Assembly (NCBI GenBank): GCA_025667525.1
Contig: CM046878.1
Coordinates: 400,389,275 to 400,453,274, forward strand
Length of the DNA stretch: 64,000 bases
Source: Glebionis coronaria
Lineage: Eukaryota > Streptophyta > Magnoliopsida > Asterales > Asteraceae
Direction of reading: 5' to 3'
Positions 53,892 to 64,000 of this stretch are shown here, piece by piece; the first letter of the stretch is position 1; every line of letters starts with the position of its first letter. A program made the translations under genes and the position numbers. The notes beneath the pieces are model-generated. The model had not been told where the DNA came from and did not search any database. It saw only the letters and a list, made by a program, of their open reading frames with translations.

Positions 53892-56668
53892 TAATATTTG
53901 TCTTTTTAGTTCGTTTTTCTCGGTATCGATTCGAATTGATATAACTATCCAAGCTCAACTTGATTGTTTTTGGTAAACTAATTTGGTATCTATCACTACT
54001 TGGCAAATAGCACGTAAAAATGTAAAAATACTATCTAGTTACGTATATGTACTAATCTACAAAACACATTGCAAGTACGACATTTAAATGCACAAATTCT
54101 AAAAATGTAAATGCAAATTTTGTAAAAACTAATTTTTATAAACTTGGAAACACAAAGTTTTATTAATACCTAAAAACCTTATTAAAACAAGTTTACAAAA
54201 AAAACTAAGTAGTCTACTGTGAAACTTAAATTGCCAACACTGTTAACTACAGATAGGAATTAAGCCCGAAAATTATTATAATAAGGCCCAAAATCGACTT
54301 AAGCCCAACAGTCTAACAAATCTTTTACTAATGAAACTAAACCAAACGAATTTGAACTAACAGTACAGTCAACTTAACCAAAATATTAACTAAAAGGACC
54401 TACAGCTCCATGTTCAACTAACTGGCTAATAAAACAGGGCTGCACTGAAATGAAGGGAATGCAAGTGAGGGACTAAATGTTTCTAATTCGAAACTCAACA
54501 AAAAACTTAAAAACTAACAGATTCAAGGTTCGACTCTTAGCTACAGCTACCGTTTTCTAACAATAAACTAAGGAATTATCAGATCCTAACAAATATTGCA
54601 TATAAAACTACCAAATTCTTCAACTGCATTAAACAGAAATCAGCAAAATCTAAACGTAGAATGAAATCATAGATCAGGTTCAAAACAAACTAGCAGAAAC
54701 TAATCTCTACACTACAACTATAACACAAATTTTAACTATGTTTATGCAGAGAAATCAAAAGCATGATCATAGCTAGTTGACTGAACGAGATCGTAGAACA
54801 AAAACATGTACCATTCAATCAGATATAGCAGACTTACAGAAACTTATACTACGAATAAATCTACTAGCAGTTTACACTAATAATGGAAGAAAACTAAAAA
54901 TTCGCTTAACCTATTCGTCCGTCGTTTAGTCTGTTGAGACGAAGCATGGCGCTGAGCCGGCTTGAACTAATCGTAACGTCGTTAAGCTATCTACTTGCTA
55001 TCAAACTAAAATTAAAACCGCTTCACCAGCTATTCTGTCACTATAATAGCCATCCAAACGGACCTTTCATAAGCTGCAATCAAAATCAACACACCAACTG
55101 CTCTGCTCAAATCCAAAAGCTGGAAATATCATAAGCTCGAAAACTACAACCTGCAAAAGATTTGAAAAACGCAATTCTATTCTAACAGGATAAGCGATAG
55201 AGAATACTCAAAGATCGTAAAGAATTAATGGCAAAAGAACTTTGGAACTAACACTTATAAGCTGTGAGCTTATCAAACCGTATAACAGTCTTGATAAAAA
55301 AAAACTTTAAAGAAAACTATTGAGTAGCTTATAAAAGCAACCAAAAAACAAACACTCCTACTGATACTAGAAGGCACTATAACATGAAGTAAAAAGCTGC
55401 TCAAAAGCTGGTAAGACTCCTGTGTTTAAGAAACTTGTGAAGAAAAGTGAGCCTTAACCGAATTCATAACAGATTATCACTCTATTGAACCACTACTAAC
55501 TGAATTTCTTCAACCCTATGAAATGTGATTAAACTGCTAACTGAATAACAAGTAACTCAAATAGATTTGAAACGGATTTCAACTATCTTTCATAGCAATG
55601 TCTACTATCAAATCCAGATTCACAAAAACAAAAGAAAAAGAAAAGATTAACAGAGTTTGAAACCAAGAGCTTGATTTTCATTAACGGAAAACTGAGTTAG
55701 TTAAAACTAATAACAGACAATGTAACTGATTAAGCTTCTAAAAGTAACAGTAATAGAAAAGAACAGGAGTTGAGATAAAAGATATAGAAAAGTTAAAGCT
55801 TTCATTAATGGTGAAATACGGTTACAGATTCTAACTAACAACGTAACTGAATTAACAGATTGATCTTAACAAAATATCTAACTAACTCCCAACTATGTGT
55901 AAATCTACACCTAGTCTAACCGTTCCAAATGAAGGTCTTCATCTCTTATTTATAGCCGTCGAGTGGGGAGATGGTGACTTCAATGACGTGTCTTGGCCAA
56001 TCCAGTATGGACACGTGTAAAATACGAGGATTAATCGAACTCGTTCTTCATCATCTTCACATTTGGGGGTTTCTTCGTCTTCGACTCTTGATCTAATTAA
56101 ATGGTACCACCATGTAGAGGAAAGAAAGGTGATCATTTTTTCTGTTGAAGGCTTCGCTTGAATCTTCATGGATCTTTCTTGATTTGTGATTGCAGGTAAT
56201 GGAGAAAAGGAGAAAGATGAAAGGTTTGTTTCTCTATCTTCGAAGAAGACGAAGACGTTTGTATTTGTGTATTTTGACCGGTCTTGGTCAAATGACCAAG
56301 TAGATATTAAACTTTTCACTTAATTTGCCATTTGGTCCTTCCATTCTTCTTTCTTTTCTAATGTGTATAGAACTTTTAAGTCAAATCTACTTTTCATCCT
56401 TTGTTTTGTTGAAAGTACAACTTAAGCCCTCGATCTTGGTACATGATGGCAAGTATGGTCCTTGAAAGCTCTTTCGTCTTTTTCTTCGTCTTTTGATAAA
56501 ATAAGTCCTTGAAAACGTGTCTTTGTTCCAAAATGTATCTTTCTTACCTAAAAACACATGAAACACAAATACACGCATAATTCTGATATTTTACAGTTAA
56601 AATAATGTATTTGACTGTGTTTTGAGTGGTTTTTGGATCATTATTGATGAGTGTTTTCACACTTATCA
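53892..56668 (-). repeat. 5' LTR of element C
   Basis: 2.78 kb. TATA box at 55945-55954 (minus); terminal hairpin 56645-56668. Carries ~60 bases missing from the 3' LTR. Target duplication GTCAT follows at 56669-56673. Confidence 0.93.
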
Positions 56669-57674
56669 GTCATGTATCCATTTCAAATTATAACAGCAGA
56701 CTTAATTAACTGATCAAATCTATCAGTCAATCTAATACCTTAGAAAAATCAGTATAAAGCTAAATTAAAGCTATAACAGATCAAGATTTGGTCACAATTC
56801 AAGTAAACAATTTAGCTAGCACAGACTCACAAACTTACTCAATCAAAAACGGATAGTTGAAACTTTAACAAGAATCAACAGGATAACGATATAACCAGTA
56901 ACTCAAACCTAAAAACATAATTTAATTAGAATGCAAGAAAAATCAAAACTGAACAGCGTACTATTAAAATCTATTCATGACTAGCAGATTAAAAGCCCAA
57001 TTTCACTTACTCAAGTACTAACTCAATCAGAAAAACAAATCTAAACAGCAACCTTCAAAAACAGATTATCCAGTTCACTCTAACTATGCAAACTCAAATC
57101 TCTCAACATATGATAATATAAAGGCAGATAGCAAGAAGAAACAGTCAAATCTTAGACATTAAATCATTTAAGTTCACCTAAGCATTTAACTCAACACAAA
57201 TTTGAAGCTATAATGAAAACTGAAAATAAGAGATCCAACACCTTTTGACGAACCATTGAGCAGTAGGATAGCGCTGAGCTACCTAAGATCCGAAACTAGA
57301 CCACCATTCTCCATTATCCGAACACCATAAACGAACAACAGAATCGACCAGCATCATTTATATATTAAAATTATCCAGTGGGGATAATTTTTAATCCAAT
57401 TTTTATTTTCTTAATATTCAATCGAAGCTATTATTTAAGCTTGATTAAATATCTCAAACATCATTAACACAGATTAGATTGAAGTAACTGTAAGATTAAT
57501 TTTAATAGAAAAACAAGAAAATAAAATAGAGAAGTATTTTGATCAAAACGAATTTTTATTAATATCAAAAGCTGTTACAATACTGAGAAAAGTAAACTAC
57601 AAATTAGCTAAAACTAATTCTGCATAATAACTTTAGAAACTAAAAAAAGGATAAAAATTACAATAGATTGGGGG

Positions 57675-57683
57675 GTTTTTATA
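57675..57683 (-). promoter_or_regulatory. TATA box in LTR of G
   Basis: Minus strand TATAAAAAC in GGGAGGCTATAAAAACCCC. Confidence 0.5.
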
Positions 57684-58729
57684 GCCTCCCAAGGCTGTTG
57701 ATGAAGAGAATATCCGGATATTCTTGGAATATTCCACTTGATTTCTTGGCCATTGATCTTTAATTTCTCTTTCTTTCTTTGATCGGATGGCTGTGATGAT
57801 TCAATCTAGCACACGGATTGCCAACGTGGCATCCGTGTGCTAGTTGTGCTTCTTTCTTGTTTTCTGATTGGTGGAAAAAGCTAGATGAGGTGTCTCGTCC
57901 AATAACCTTGTGCCACGTAGCTCTCCCGTTCCTCTCATTTTCTTCCTATAATCATGGGGGTTTTATTCCCCTTGGTTTGAATTAATTAAGTGCATAAAAA
58001 GCCCTTTAATTGATTCACTTTTTACTGGCTAGGGTTTGATGCACAGTAATTTTAACTGGTATTTAAGGGTGAGATAAATGGGGAAGAAGGTTAGCATAGG
58101 TTACATCAAAAGAATTATTTATTGTGAGAAAGTGGGTGAAAGGAAAAGGTGCTCGGTTTTATTTAAATGAAAACAGTGAGTGGATAAATATATGTGGACG
58201 TGATGTATGTTTGTGAATGGGTGGGTGAATAAACGTGTGAAGAAGACACGTTTTATTTTGACCAAAACAAACGACTGAATCTTCCAATTTGTTTTAATAA
58301 CTTATTAAAACCAAATAGTTTACACAAAAACGACCTTTACACATTGTTTGGGCTTTGAGATGGGCTTTGAATATTCCCATTAAAACGACTTTGGGCTTCT
58401 AATGATTTTGGACCCAAACATTATATACTCAATATTGCTTTGGGCTTATTGAGCTTTTGACCCAAAAGTCCAACAATACTTCTCAATCAGCCTAATAATT
58501 AGGCCCATTAAGCTAATGTGGGACCCACTTGACCCATAAACTCGATAAATGATGAAATCCGCTAAATTGGACTCGGTTTTGGCTTCCTTGATCTTTTCCT
58601 TTAAACTCGTGCCGATTTTTTGCCGGTTTTTTGCGAACTTGGTACCTACACACATTCAAACAAGAAAACAACATATCCAAGGCATATTTGATACATTTTG
58701 TGCAATATTTCTTTGTTTTAAGCTACAAA

Positions 58730-58755
58730 TGATATGAGTATTTACACTCATATCA
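58730..58755 (-). other. Terminal hairpin of LTR G
   Basis: TGATATGAGT (58730-58739) and ACTCATATCA (58746-58755), a perfect 10-base stem with a 6-base loop, ending at the LTR tip. Confidence 0.7.
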
Positions 58756-58770
58756 AATTCCCCCATGCTA
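58756..58770 (-). other. Polypurine tract of element G
   Basis: Minus strand TAGCATGGGGGAATT directly before the 3' LTR, comparable with TAGTATGGGGGAG in B. Confidence 0.75.
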
Positions 58771-60688
58771 AGCAATTGTCGTGTCCTCACGCAATGATAA
58801 AATTAAACTATATCTACACCATTATTCAACTTAAGACACTTTATTTTGCAAAGACATAATGTATTGCTTTCATTATTGAAAAATAACTTTTAGGATCATA
58901 AAACTCAAATAGATTCATCGTCCTCGACTTTTCACTTTTCCATGCCAAGTGCAAAAACAAGATCATTGTTATTATAAGTTGGTAGACTAACACGAACTCA
59001 TGTGGGCCAATTATTCACTTAAACTCCCTTATTCCTAAGTGTATCTCTTATATTTTATTGTTGTCTTATTTCGATAATTTATTAGGCCGAAAATAAAGTG
59101 AACGATTTAATCAATAGTTAGCTAAAGGACAAAATCTTTTAAAACTGCTTCTCGGGATTTCATAAAGTTCATATCTTGGCATAACTTGTTTCGTGATTTG
59201 AGACCTTTCTCGGACCGATCTTTGGCAGTGACTTAATACTTCCAACCTTGAGAGACGTTCACAAAATAATGGTCTTCTCTTCATAATATTTCTTCACTTG
59301 AAGTTTTGAGAGATTCATACTTGGACCACGACTTCTTCATTTTTCTCCAATCTTTATTTGGGATTTTGATTAACAACGATCCGCCTCCTTTTTGGACTTG
59401 GCTTCATTTATCCTCATACCTTATTATGGTCTTTTTGGATAGACTTCTCCATGACTTTTGGGGAGTATTTTGCTTTTCGCCGTGTGTCTCGATCCTTCAT
59501 ATTGATTTTTGATAAATGAATCTTCACATCACTTGAGATCTTTAGCAATAAAACATAGCCCTCGTGTCTTGTTAGGACCTTTTTGGACTCGCCAATCTTC
59601 GCATCCCGCTTCAATAAGTTATGCCTTGGCTATGAACTCTGATCCATACCGAGCAACTTTTAAACGATCTTGGGCTAGAAGCTAAGTAACTTTTCAAATC
59701 GTTCAACCTTATTTATTACAATTAAATTTATTAACAAGTGATGGGAGAATAGGCTCATAATTAACTCACATAAATTCCCGAAAGAATACCAAACTTATAA
59801 TTGGCTCTATCATCTCTTGTTCTCCATATTGTAAAATTTCAAAAATGTGAAATCAATGGATACTTAGCCTATTAAATCAAAGTTTTGGGTTTTCAAGTCA
59901 TCTATAGGATCTTGCATCTTCTTATACTTTTGCAAGTTTTAGAATTTGCGTTTTAAAGTTCCCTTGATAGACGACTTTCTAGGATCAATTATAGGAGCTT
60001 GCGAAAAGTTCTTGTTCTTAACTCGTATGAATTAAGACTTTCGCGTTTTAAAGCTCCCTATATAATAGCCTAGCAAAACTTAATTCAAATACGTTAAGGA
60101 AAAGCTAAGGTTAAAAACCGAGTCGAGTCAAAAACTATTCTTATTGAAAGCCTACATTCGTGTCAAAAACACTTATTTTCTTTATTAAAACTTAAAAATA
60201 ACACAAAAAAATTTTAAAATTTTATTGAAAAATGAGAAAAACAATACGTTTGGACACGACAAAAGCAATTGCAAGTGATTATATCGATTGACTCCCCCAT
60301 GCTAAAACCAAAAATTGTCCTCAATGTTTCTTAGCTCAAGAGTAACACCCCTTGCTAAAACACGAAGAGTCTAATGCAAAATCCTAGCATGGAAAGAGCA
60401 CGCAAATCTATAAGCCGTTTATTAATTATGCCTCAAGATAAAACGTAAGCCGATAAAAATCAAGGGATAGAAAGTGTGCCCCTTTTGGCATTCAAAGAAT
60501 GGAAGATCAAGTGGACCGGCAAAAACCGAACACGAGAGTCTTCAAATATAAGGGTCATACCTAAGATCACAACAAAACACGAGCACGAGCTTGAAAGATC
60601 AAGCCTTATTAGGTGTTAGAAAATAGAAAGAGGATAGAAAGTACTCATTTTTGTTCACCGAGTCATGAGCTCGACTCGATCCCCGCAT
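58771..60688 (-). other. 3' untranslated part of element G
   Basis: About 1.9 kb. Matches the 3' untranslated part of D (59200-59600 against 33880-34340). Contains a second purine tract (60290-60305), a hairpin-like ACATTGAGGACAAT block (60311-60328) and the post-stop hairpin. No gene supported. Confidence 0.75.
60659..60678 (-). other. Post-stop hairpin of element G
   Basis: CGAGTC and GACTCG arms with loop GAGCTCAT (minus strand), 10 bases after the stop; identical to D over the whole hairpin. Confidence 0.65.
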
Positions 60689-63600
60689 TCATTGGTCCTT
60701 AGGGAAAGTGGTGAAAACCGGCATATTAGGATAAAATCCATGATAAAGCGCGATGCCGGGGTCAAAGATCTCATCCTCGTTGTCGGATGACAAACGAAAG
60801 GATAAAACTCTAACACAAATCTCTAACAAGAGATGGTAGTCATAAACAATAGTATGGATGTAGCATGCTCCACGAGATAAACTCTCACCAAGATGATCGA
60901 AAAATCTTTCAATTATTACATCGGTGAAAGGCCGAGATTTCCCTAAATCAACGATTCCGGGGTCGAATACCTCATCCTCGGTGGAGAAAGGAATAGACAA
61001 CAAGGTGTCTTTCCCCCATGCTAATCCTAAGTCATATGAAGCACATGGTAATGGTGGTACAAAAGTCTCAACACTAGTGGTTTCAACTTGCATGACTTTG
61101 TAAACCTTTTCAATCTTAGGAATGTGAACAAAGGGGTCATGGTACTCAATATGAGTCACATGAAAAACCCGCACATTAAGATCAACGCGAGTGGGAGGGA
61201 GATTGGGAATAAAGTAAGTTTCTCCATCCGAGTCGATATACTCATCATCACAAAAGGTGTGAGATGGAGGAGGTATGATGTTCTCAAAATCCTCTTGAAA
61301 CAATGGATTATTGTTCAGTGAAGCTTCAAATAGAGGATTTGAGTAAGTCACAAAAGTGTCGTCATTCTCGTCATCACAAGAAATTTCCGACAAAGTATCG
61401 AGTGTGTCACACTCGGATACAAGATCATCATTCTCATTTGAAGGCAATTCATCGGCGAATTCCTCGAGAATGGTAGGTAAAACACAAGAATCACGTTCGA
61501 TCTCGAGATCAGAAACGTCTTCACTTCCCCGTGGAAGTGGATCAATGATAGCAAAAAGTTCATCGACGAACTTATCCAACGAATAGTCACTAACCTCACT
61601 CGGTGTGAAGCTAGGAATCAAAGGCTCTTTAATTGAAGATTGTGCCTTAGGAACTTCAACATGATCCATAGAAGAGAGTAAAAATGAGTCCATTTTCAAA
61701 GATTGTTCAATTAAAGCAATGTCACTCTCGGGATCAAAATTCTTACTAACAAACTCACTAGCATCAAATGGCTCACTTAAGTAATCATCAATTTGTTTTT
61801 CAATCTTATCATCCTCGTGTGGAGTGAGTATAGATGAGGTAACATTACAACATGATTCAACAAAATTAGGTTTATCAATTTCTACACTTTCCAATTTCTT
61901 AGGAACCAATCTTGGAATTTTTTCCGGTTTGAAAATCATATGTTTATCCCCATGAAACAATTTAAGATCCCCTTCTTTCATATAAACTAAAACACCGGCC
62001 GTACACAAAAATGGTCGTCCTAAAATTATAGGTGCACGAGGATTCGGCTCATAATCAATGATAGCAAAATCGGCTAGGTAAACGAACTCCCCCACTTTAA
62101 CAATGACATTTTCCGCTATACCAACCAGTCGAGTGGTGGTGCCATTAGCAAGCTCAATGATCATTCGAGTGGGCATAAGTCGCAAATAGTCAAGAGTTTT
62201 CCAAATGGCTAGGGGAATAACGTTAATACTAGCTCCTAGATCGACTAGAGCTTTGCATTCCCCAAGCTCATCGAAAACACAAGGTATCAAGAAGTGACCC
62301 GGATCATTATATTTCTTAGGAAAGAGATCAATGAAATCCGAGGTACTAATCACATTTAAAGTAGCCTTGGTGACATTCCAAAAGGTTTCTTTAGGTGGCA
62401 CATAAAGCTCAAGCTTCCTTTCTAAATTATCATAAGCGGTGATAGCCTTAAGCTCTCCCCTCGGGTTAGGTATGGTATTACTAGGTAAGAAATCCGAAGA
62501 AGATGACGGTTTAGACATAAATCCCTCAAACATCGAAAGCAATTTATTGTGACCTTGTTCCAAATTTTGTTGCATACGATTTTGACTTTGCTCTAAATTT
62601 TGTTGCAAATGATTTTGACCTTGCTCGAACATTTGCTCAAATCTTTGTTCCATTCTTTGTTGATTAAGCTCAATCTTGTTATTTTGCCCCTTTAGTGTAT
62701 TTTGAAACTCATTTTTCAAAGTTGCCATTTGTCCTTGAATATTATTTTGCAAAGCTTTCATATTTTCCTCATTTGACTTCATGTAACTTGACAAATCATT
62801 TTGATTATTCCCTTGAAAACCTTGATTGTTTTGATTAGCATTAAACCCATTTGCTTGATTAAAATTCCCTTGGTTACCACGGTTAAAATTATTCCCATTG
62901 TTTCCATTGTTGTACCTATTTTGAACCGGTGGAAAACCCGGTGGAGCAACATGATTTTGACGAGGAACTTGACCGTTGGAGCCATAAGTTCCCGTCGCGG
63001 CAAAAGCACTAGCTTGATCAAACCCCGCGTTTAAACAAGCATAATTAGGATGTGCTCCACCACATGATACACAAACATTCCCAAACATATTAATCGATCC
63101 ATGAGGATTCTTCCTAATCTCACTCAACAAAGTCGCAAATCCACTATCAATCTTAGAGTCCAATCTAGCAATCTCGTGATTAGATGAATTCACATTGGAA
63201 ACAACCGGTGTGTTTCGTGAATATTGTGCCCTAGACTTATCCTCAATTATTCTCCACGCGTCTCTCGGTGTTTTTCTTAAAAGATTACCACCCGCGGTGG
63301 CATTTAAATAATCTTGTTCAATCATATTAAGCCCATTATAAAAATTATTTATTTGATGCAATTCCGAGAAACCGTGGTGTGGACATTGTCTTAACAAATC
63401 TTTAAATCTCTCCCAAGCAACCCCAAACGATTCATGCACTTTTTGTTCTAATCTAGTGATCTCATTCTTAAAGTGTGTTGTCTTAGAAGGTGGAAAGAAA
63501 TAATTCATAAATTTTGACACTAAATCATCCCATGTTAAGATCGAACTCGGTGGTTCTTTCTCATACCAAAGCTTAGCATTACCCTCGAGCGAGTACGGAA

Positions 63601-63970
63601 AAAGCATGAGCTTAATCACGTCATTCGGCACATCTCTAAACTTGAGAGTCGATGTAATTCGATTAAAATTCCAAATGTGAGAATGCGGGTTATCGGTCTC
63701 ATTGCCACGAAATTGGTCGGCACGAATGAGCGATAAAAGACCCGTCTTAATCTCAAAATGATCCGCCAAAATAGCCGGCACAACGATTGCTTCCCCATAC
63801 CCTTCGGTGGGTGCACGGAGCAATTCCTCCATTGTTCGGTTATAGGCCATCTCTACAACAATAGGTGGAAGCTCGGGTTCCACTATTCGTTGTTGACGAT
63901 TTCTATTTCTACGAGGAATATTTTCAAGCCTATTAAAATCTATCACAAGTCGAGAAGAACGTAATTGCAT
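60689..63970 (-). CDS. Gag-protease-acidic linker polyprotein of element G
   Basis: 1,093 codons, open throughout, from the ATG at 63970 (M-Q-L-R-S-S-R; three more codons are open upstream). Capsid (LVSKFMNYFFPPSKT, WERFKDLL, ATAGGNLL); zinc knuckle C-x2-C-x3-H-x4-C (300-312); Asn/Gly-rich tail; a Gln-rich coiled coil with near repeats (QNLEQSQNRMQQNLEQ). The protease has D-L-G-A-S-I-N-V-I-P (Asp 577) and ILGRPFLCTAGVL. Then comes a long acidic linker with two N-P-L-F, a DDEYIDSDGE block shared with B, and F-D-P-G twice (Asp 1003 and 1070). No pol follows. It is clearly diverged from B, so this fusion is an old arrangement rather than a single deletion. Confidence 0.92.
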   Translation of the reverse strand: MQLRSSRLVIDFNRLENIPRRNRNRQQRIVEPELPPIVVEMAYNRTMEELLRAPTEGYGEAIVVPAILADHFEIKTGLLSLIRADQFRGNETDNPHSHIWNFNRITSTLKFRDVPNDVIKLMLFPYSLEGNAKLWYEKEPPSSILTWDDLVSKFMNYFFPPSKTTHFKNEITRLEQKVHESFGVAWERFKDLLRQCPHHGFSELHQINNFYNGLNMIEQDYLNATAGGNLLRKTPRDAWRIIEDKSRAQYSRNTPVVSNVNSSNHEIARLDSKIDSGFATLLSEIRKNPHGSINMFGNVCVSCGGAHPNYACLNAGFDQASAFAATGTYGSNGQVPRQNHVAPPGFPPVQNRYNNGNNGNNFNRGNQGNFNQANGFNANQNNQGFQGNNQNDLSSYMKSNEENMKALQNNIQGQMATLKNEFQNTLKGQNNKIELNQQRMEQRFEQMFEQGQNHLQQNLEQSQNRMQQNLEQGHNKLLSMFEGFMSKPSSSSDFLPSNTIPNPRGELKAITAYDNLERKLELYVPPKETFWNVTKATLNVISTSDFIDLFPKKYNDPGHFLIPCVFDELGECKALVDLGASINVIPLAIWKTLDYLRLMPTRMIIELANGTTTRLVGIAENVIVKVGEFVYLADFAIIDYEPNPRAPIILGRPFLCTAGVLVYMKEGDLKLFHGDKHMIFKPEKIPRLVPKKLESVEIDKPNFVESCCNVTSSILTPHEDDKIEKQIDDYLSEPFDASEFVSKNFDPESDIALIEQSLKMDSFLLSSMDHVEVPKAQSSIKEPLIPSFTPSEVSDYSLDKFVDELFAIIDPLPRGSEDVSDLEIERDSCVLPTILEEFADELPSNENDDLVSECDTLDTLSEISCDDENDDTFVTYSNPLFEASLNNNPLFQEDFENIIPPPSHTFCDDEYIDSDGETYFIPNLPPTRVDLNVRVFHVTHIEYHDPFVHIPKIEKVYKVMQVETTSVETFVPPLPCASYDLGLAWGKDTLLSIPFSTEDEVFDPGIVDLGKSRPFTDVIIERFFDHLGESLSRGACYIHTIVYDYHLLLEICVRVLSFRLSSDNEDEIFDPGIALYHGFYPNMPVFTTFPKDQ

Positions 63971-64000
63971 ACACAACAAAGACGAGAATTTAGAGGATTG
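63971..64000 (-). other. Leader edge of element G
   Basis: Last bases of the G leader before gag; the window ends here. The primer site and 5' LTR must lie to the right. Confidence 0.6.

Larger units (their letters stand above)
45363..56668 (-). mobile_element. Element C: reduced Athila-related element
   Basis: Complete on the minus strand, 11.3 kb. LTRs 53892-56668 (5') and 45363-48085 (3') with the same ends as A (TGATAAGTG... and ...TATTA). Target duplication GTCAT at 45358-45362 and 56669-56673. tRNA-Asp primer site at 53871 and purine tract at 48086 are present. The interior encodes only two overlapping ORFs: a zinc-knuckle/repeat protein and an acidic FDPG/NPLF protein. No capsid, protease or pol. 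The LTRs differ by scattered substitutions and one ~60-base indel. It is nested in the LTR of G. Confidence 0.93.
56669..58755 (-). repeat. 3' LTR of element G, outer end
   Basis: Begins on the minus strand TGATATGAGTGTAAATACTC at 58755. Perfect terminal hairpin (58730-58755); TATA box TATAAAAAC at 57683-57675. Interrupted by C at 56673. No supported gene; a short frame at 58446-58655 lacks recognisable domains. Confidence 0.8.

Overview
This window is plant nuclear heterochromatin built almost entirely of LTR retrotransposons inserted into one another. The clues are Ty3/gypsy and Ty1/copia proteins, LTRs of 0.5-4 kb, AT-rich DNA, primer sites matching tRNA-Asp and initiator tRNA-Met, and a fragment of plastid rpoC2. 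The style of the gag proteins and of the copia-type C-H-C tail resembles what I recall from Asteraceae genomes (Tanacetum, Artemisia, lettuce). The family assignment is inference. I see no ordinary host gene.

Layout, outermost to innermost. Element E is a decayed Ty3/gypsy chromovirus-type element (+), left as a pol remnant (6079-8366) and the first bases of a 3' LTR (8420-8506). Element A (-, 1-6078), Athila-like, is inserted in E's reverse transcriptase. Element D (+, 8507-44103), Athila-like and the only one here with a full gag-pro-pol, is inserted in E's 3' LTR. It is dead: one frameshift and eight in-frame stops. Three younger elements sit inside D. Element B (+, 10524-24438, target duplication ATCAG) is in D's 5' LTR. 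Element H (+, 34370-43363, target duplication AAAAG) is in D's 3' untranslated part. Element G (-, from 44104 past the right edge) is in D's 3' LTR. Element C (-, 45363-56668, target duplication GTCAT) is inside G's 3' LTR.

Four of the five Athila-like elements (A, B, C, G) show no reverse transcriptase, RNase H or integrase after gag-protease. They carry instead an acidic domain ending in two F-D-P-G motifs, followed directly by the same 3' untranslated signals that follow pol in D. B has almost identical LTRs and an open frame of about 1,076 codons, so it moved recently and probably used enzymes supplied by a D-like partner. C is more reduced: two zinc knuckles, a 25-residue repeat and the acidic domain, with no capsid or protease. 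H is a copia-type element with a gag-like ORF, no pol, and a noncoding tail.

The most unusual features are RNA-structure signals. H holds about seven tandem ~150-base units, each able to form up to four hairpins whose arms change in a compensatory way between units. The 5' ends of all Athila-like LTRs are hairpins of differing sequence. A CGAGTC/GACTCG hairpin follows the last stop codon in all five Athila-like elements. A second 3' hairpin is flanked by purine tracts. A 17-20 base leader sequence is shared by B, C and D.
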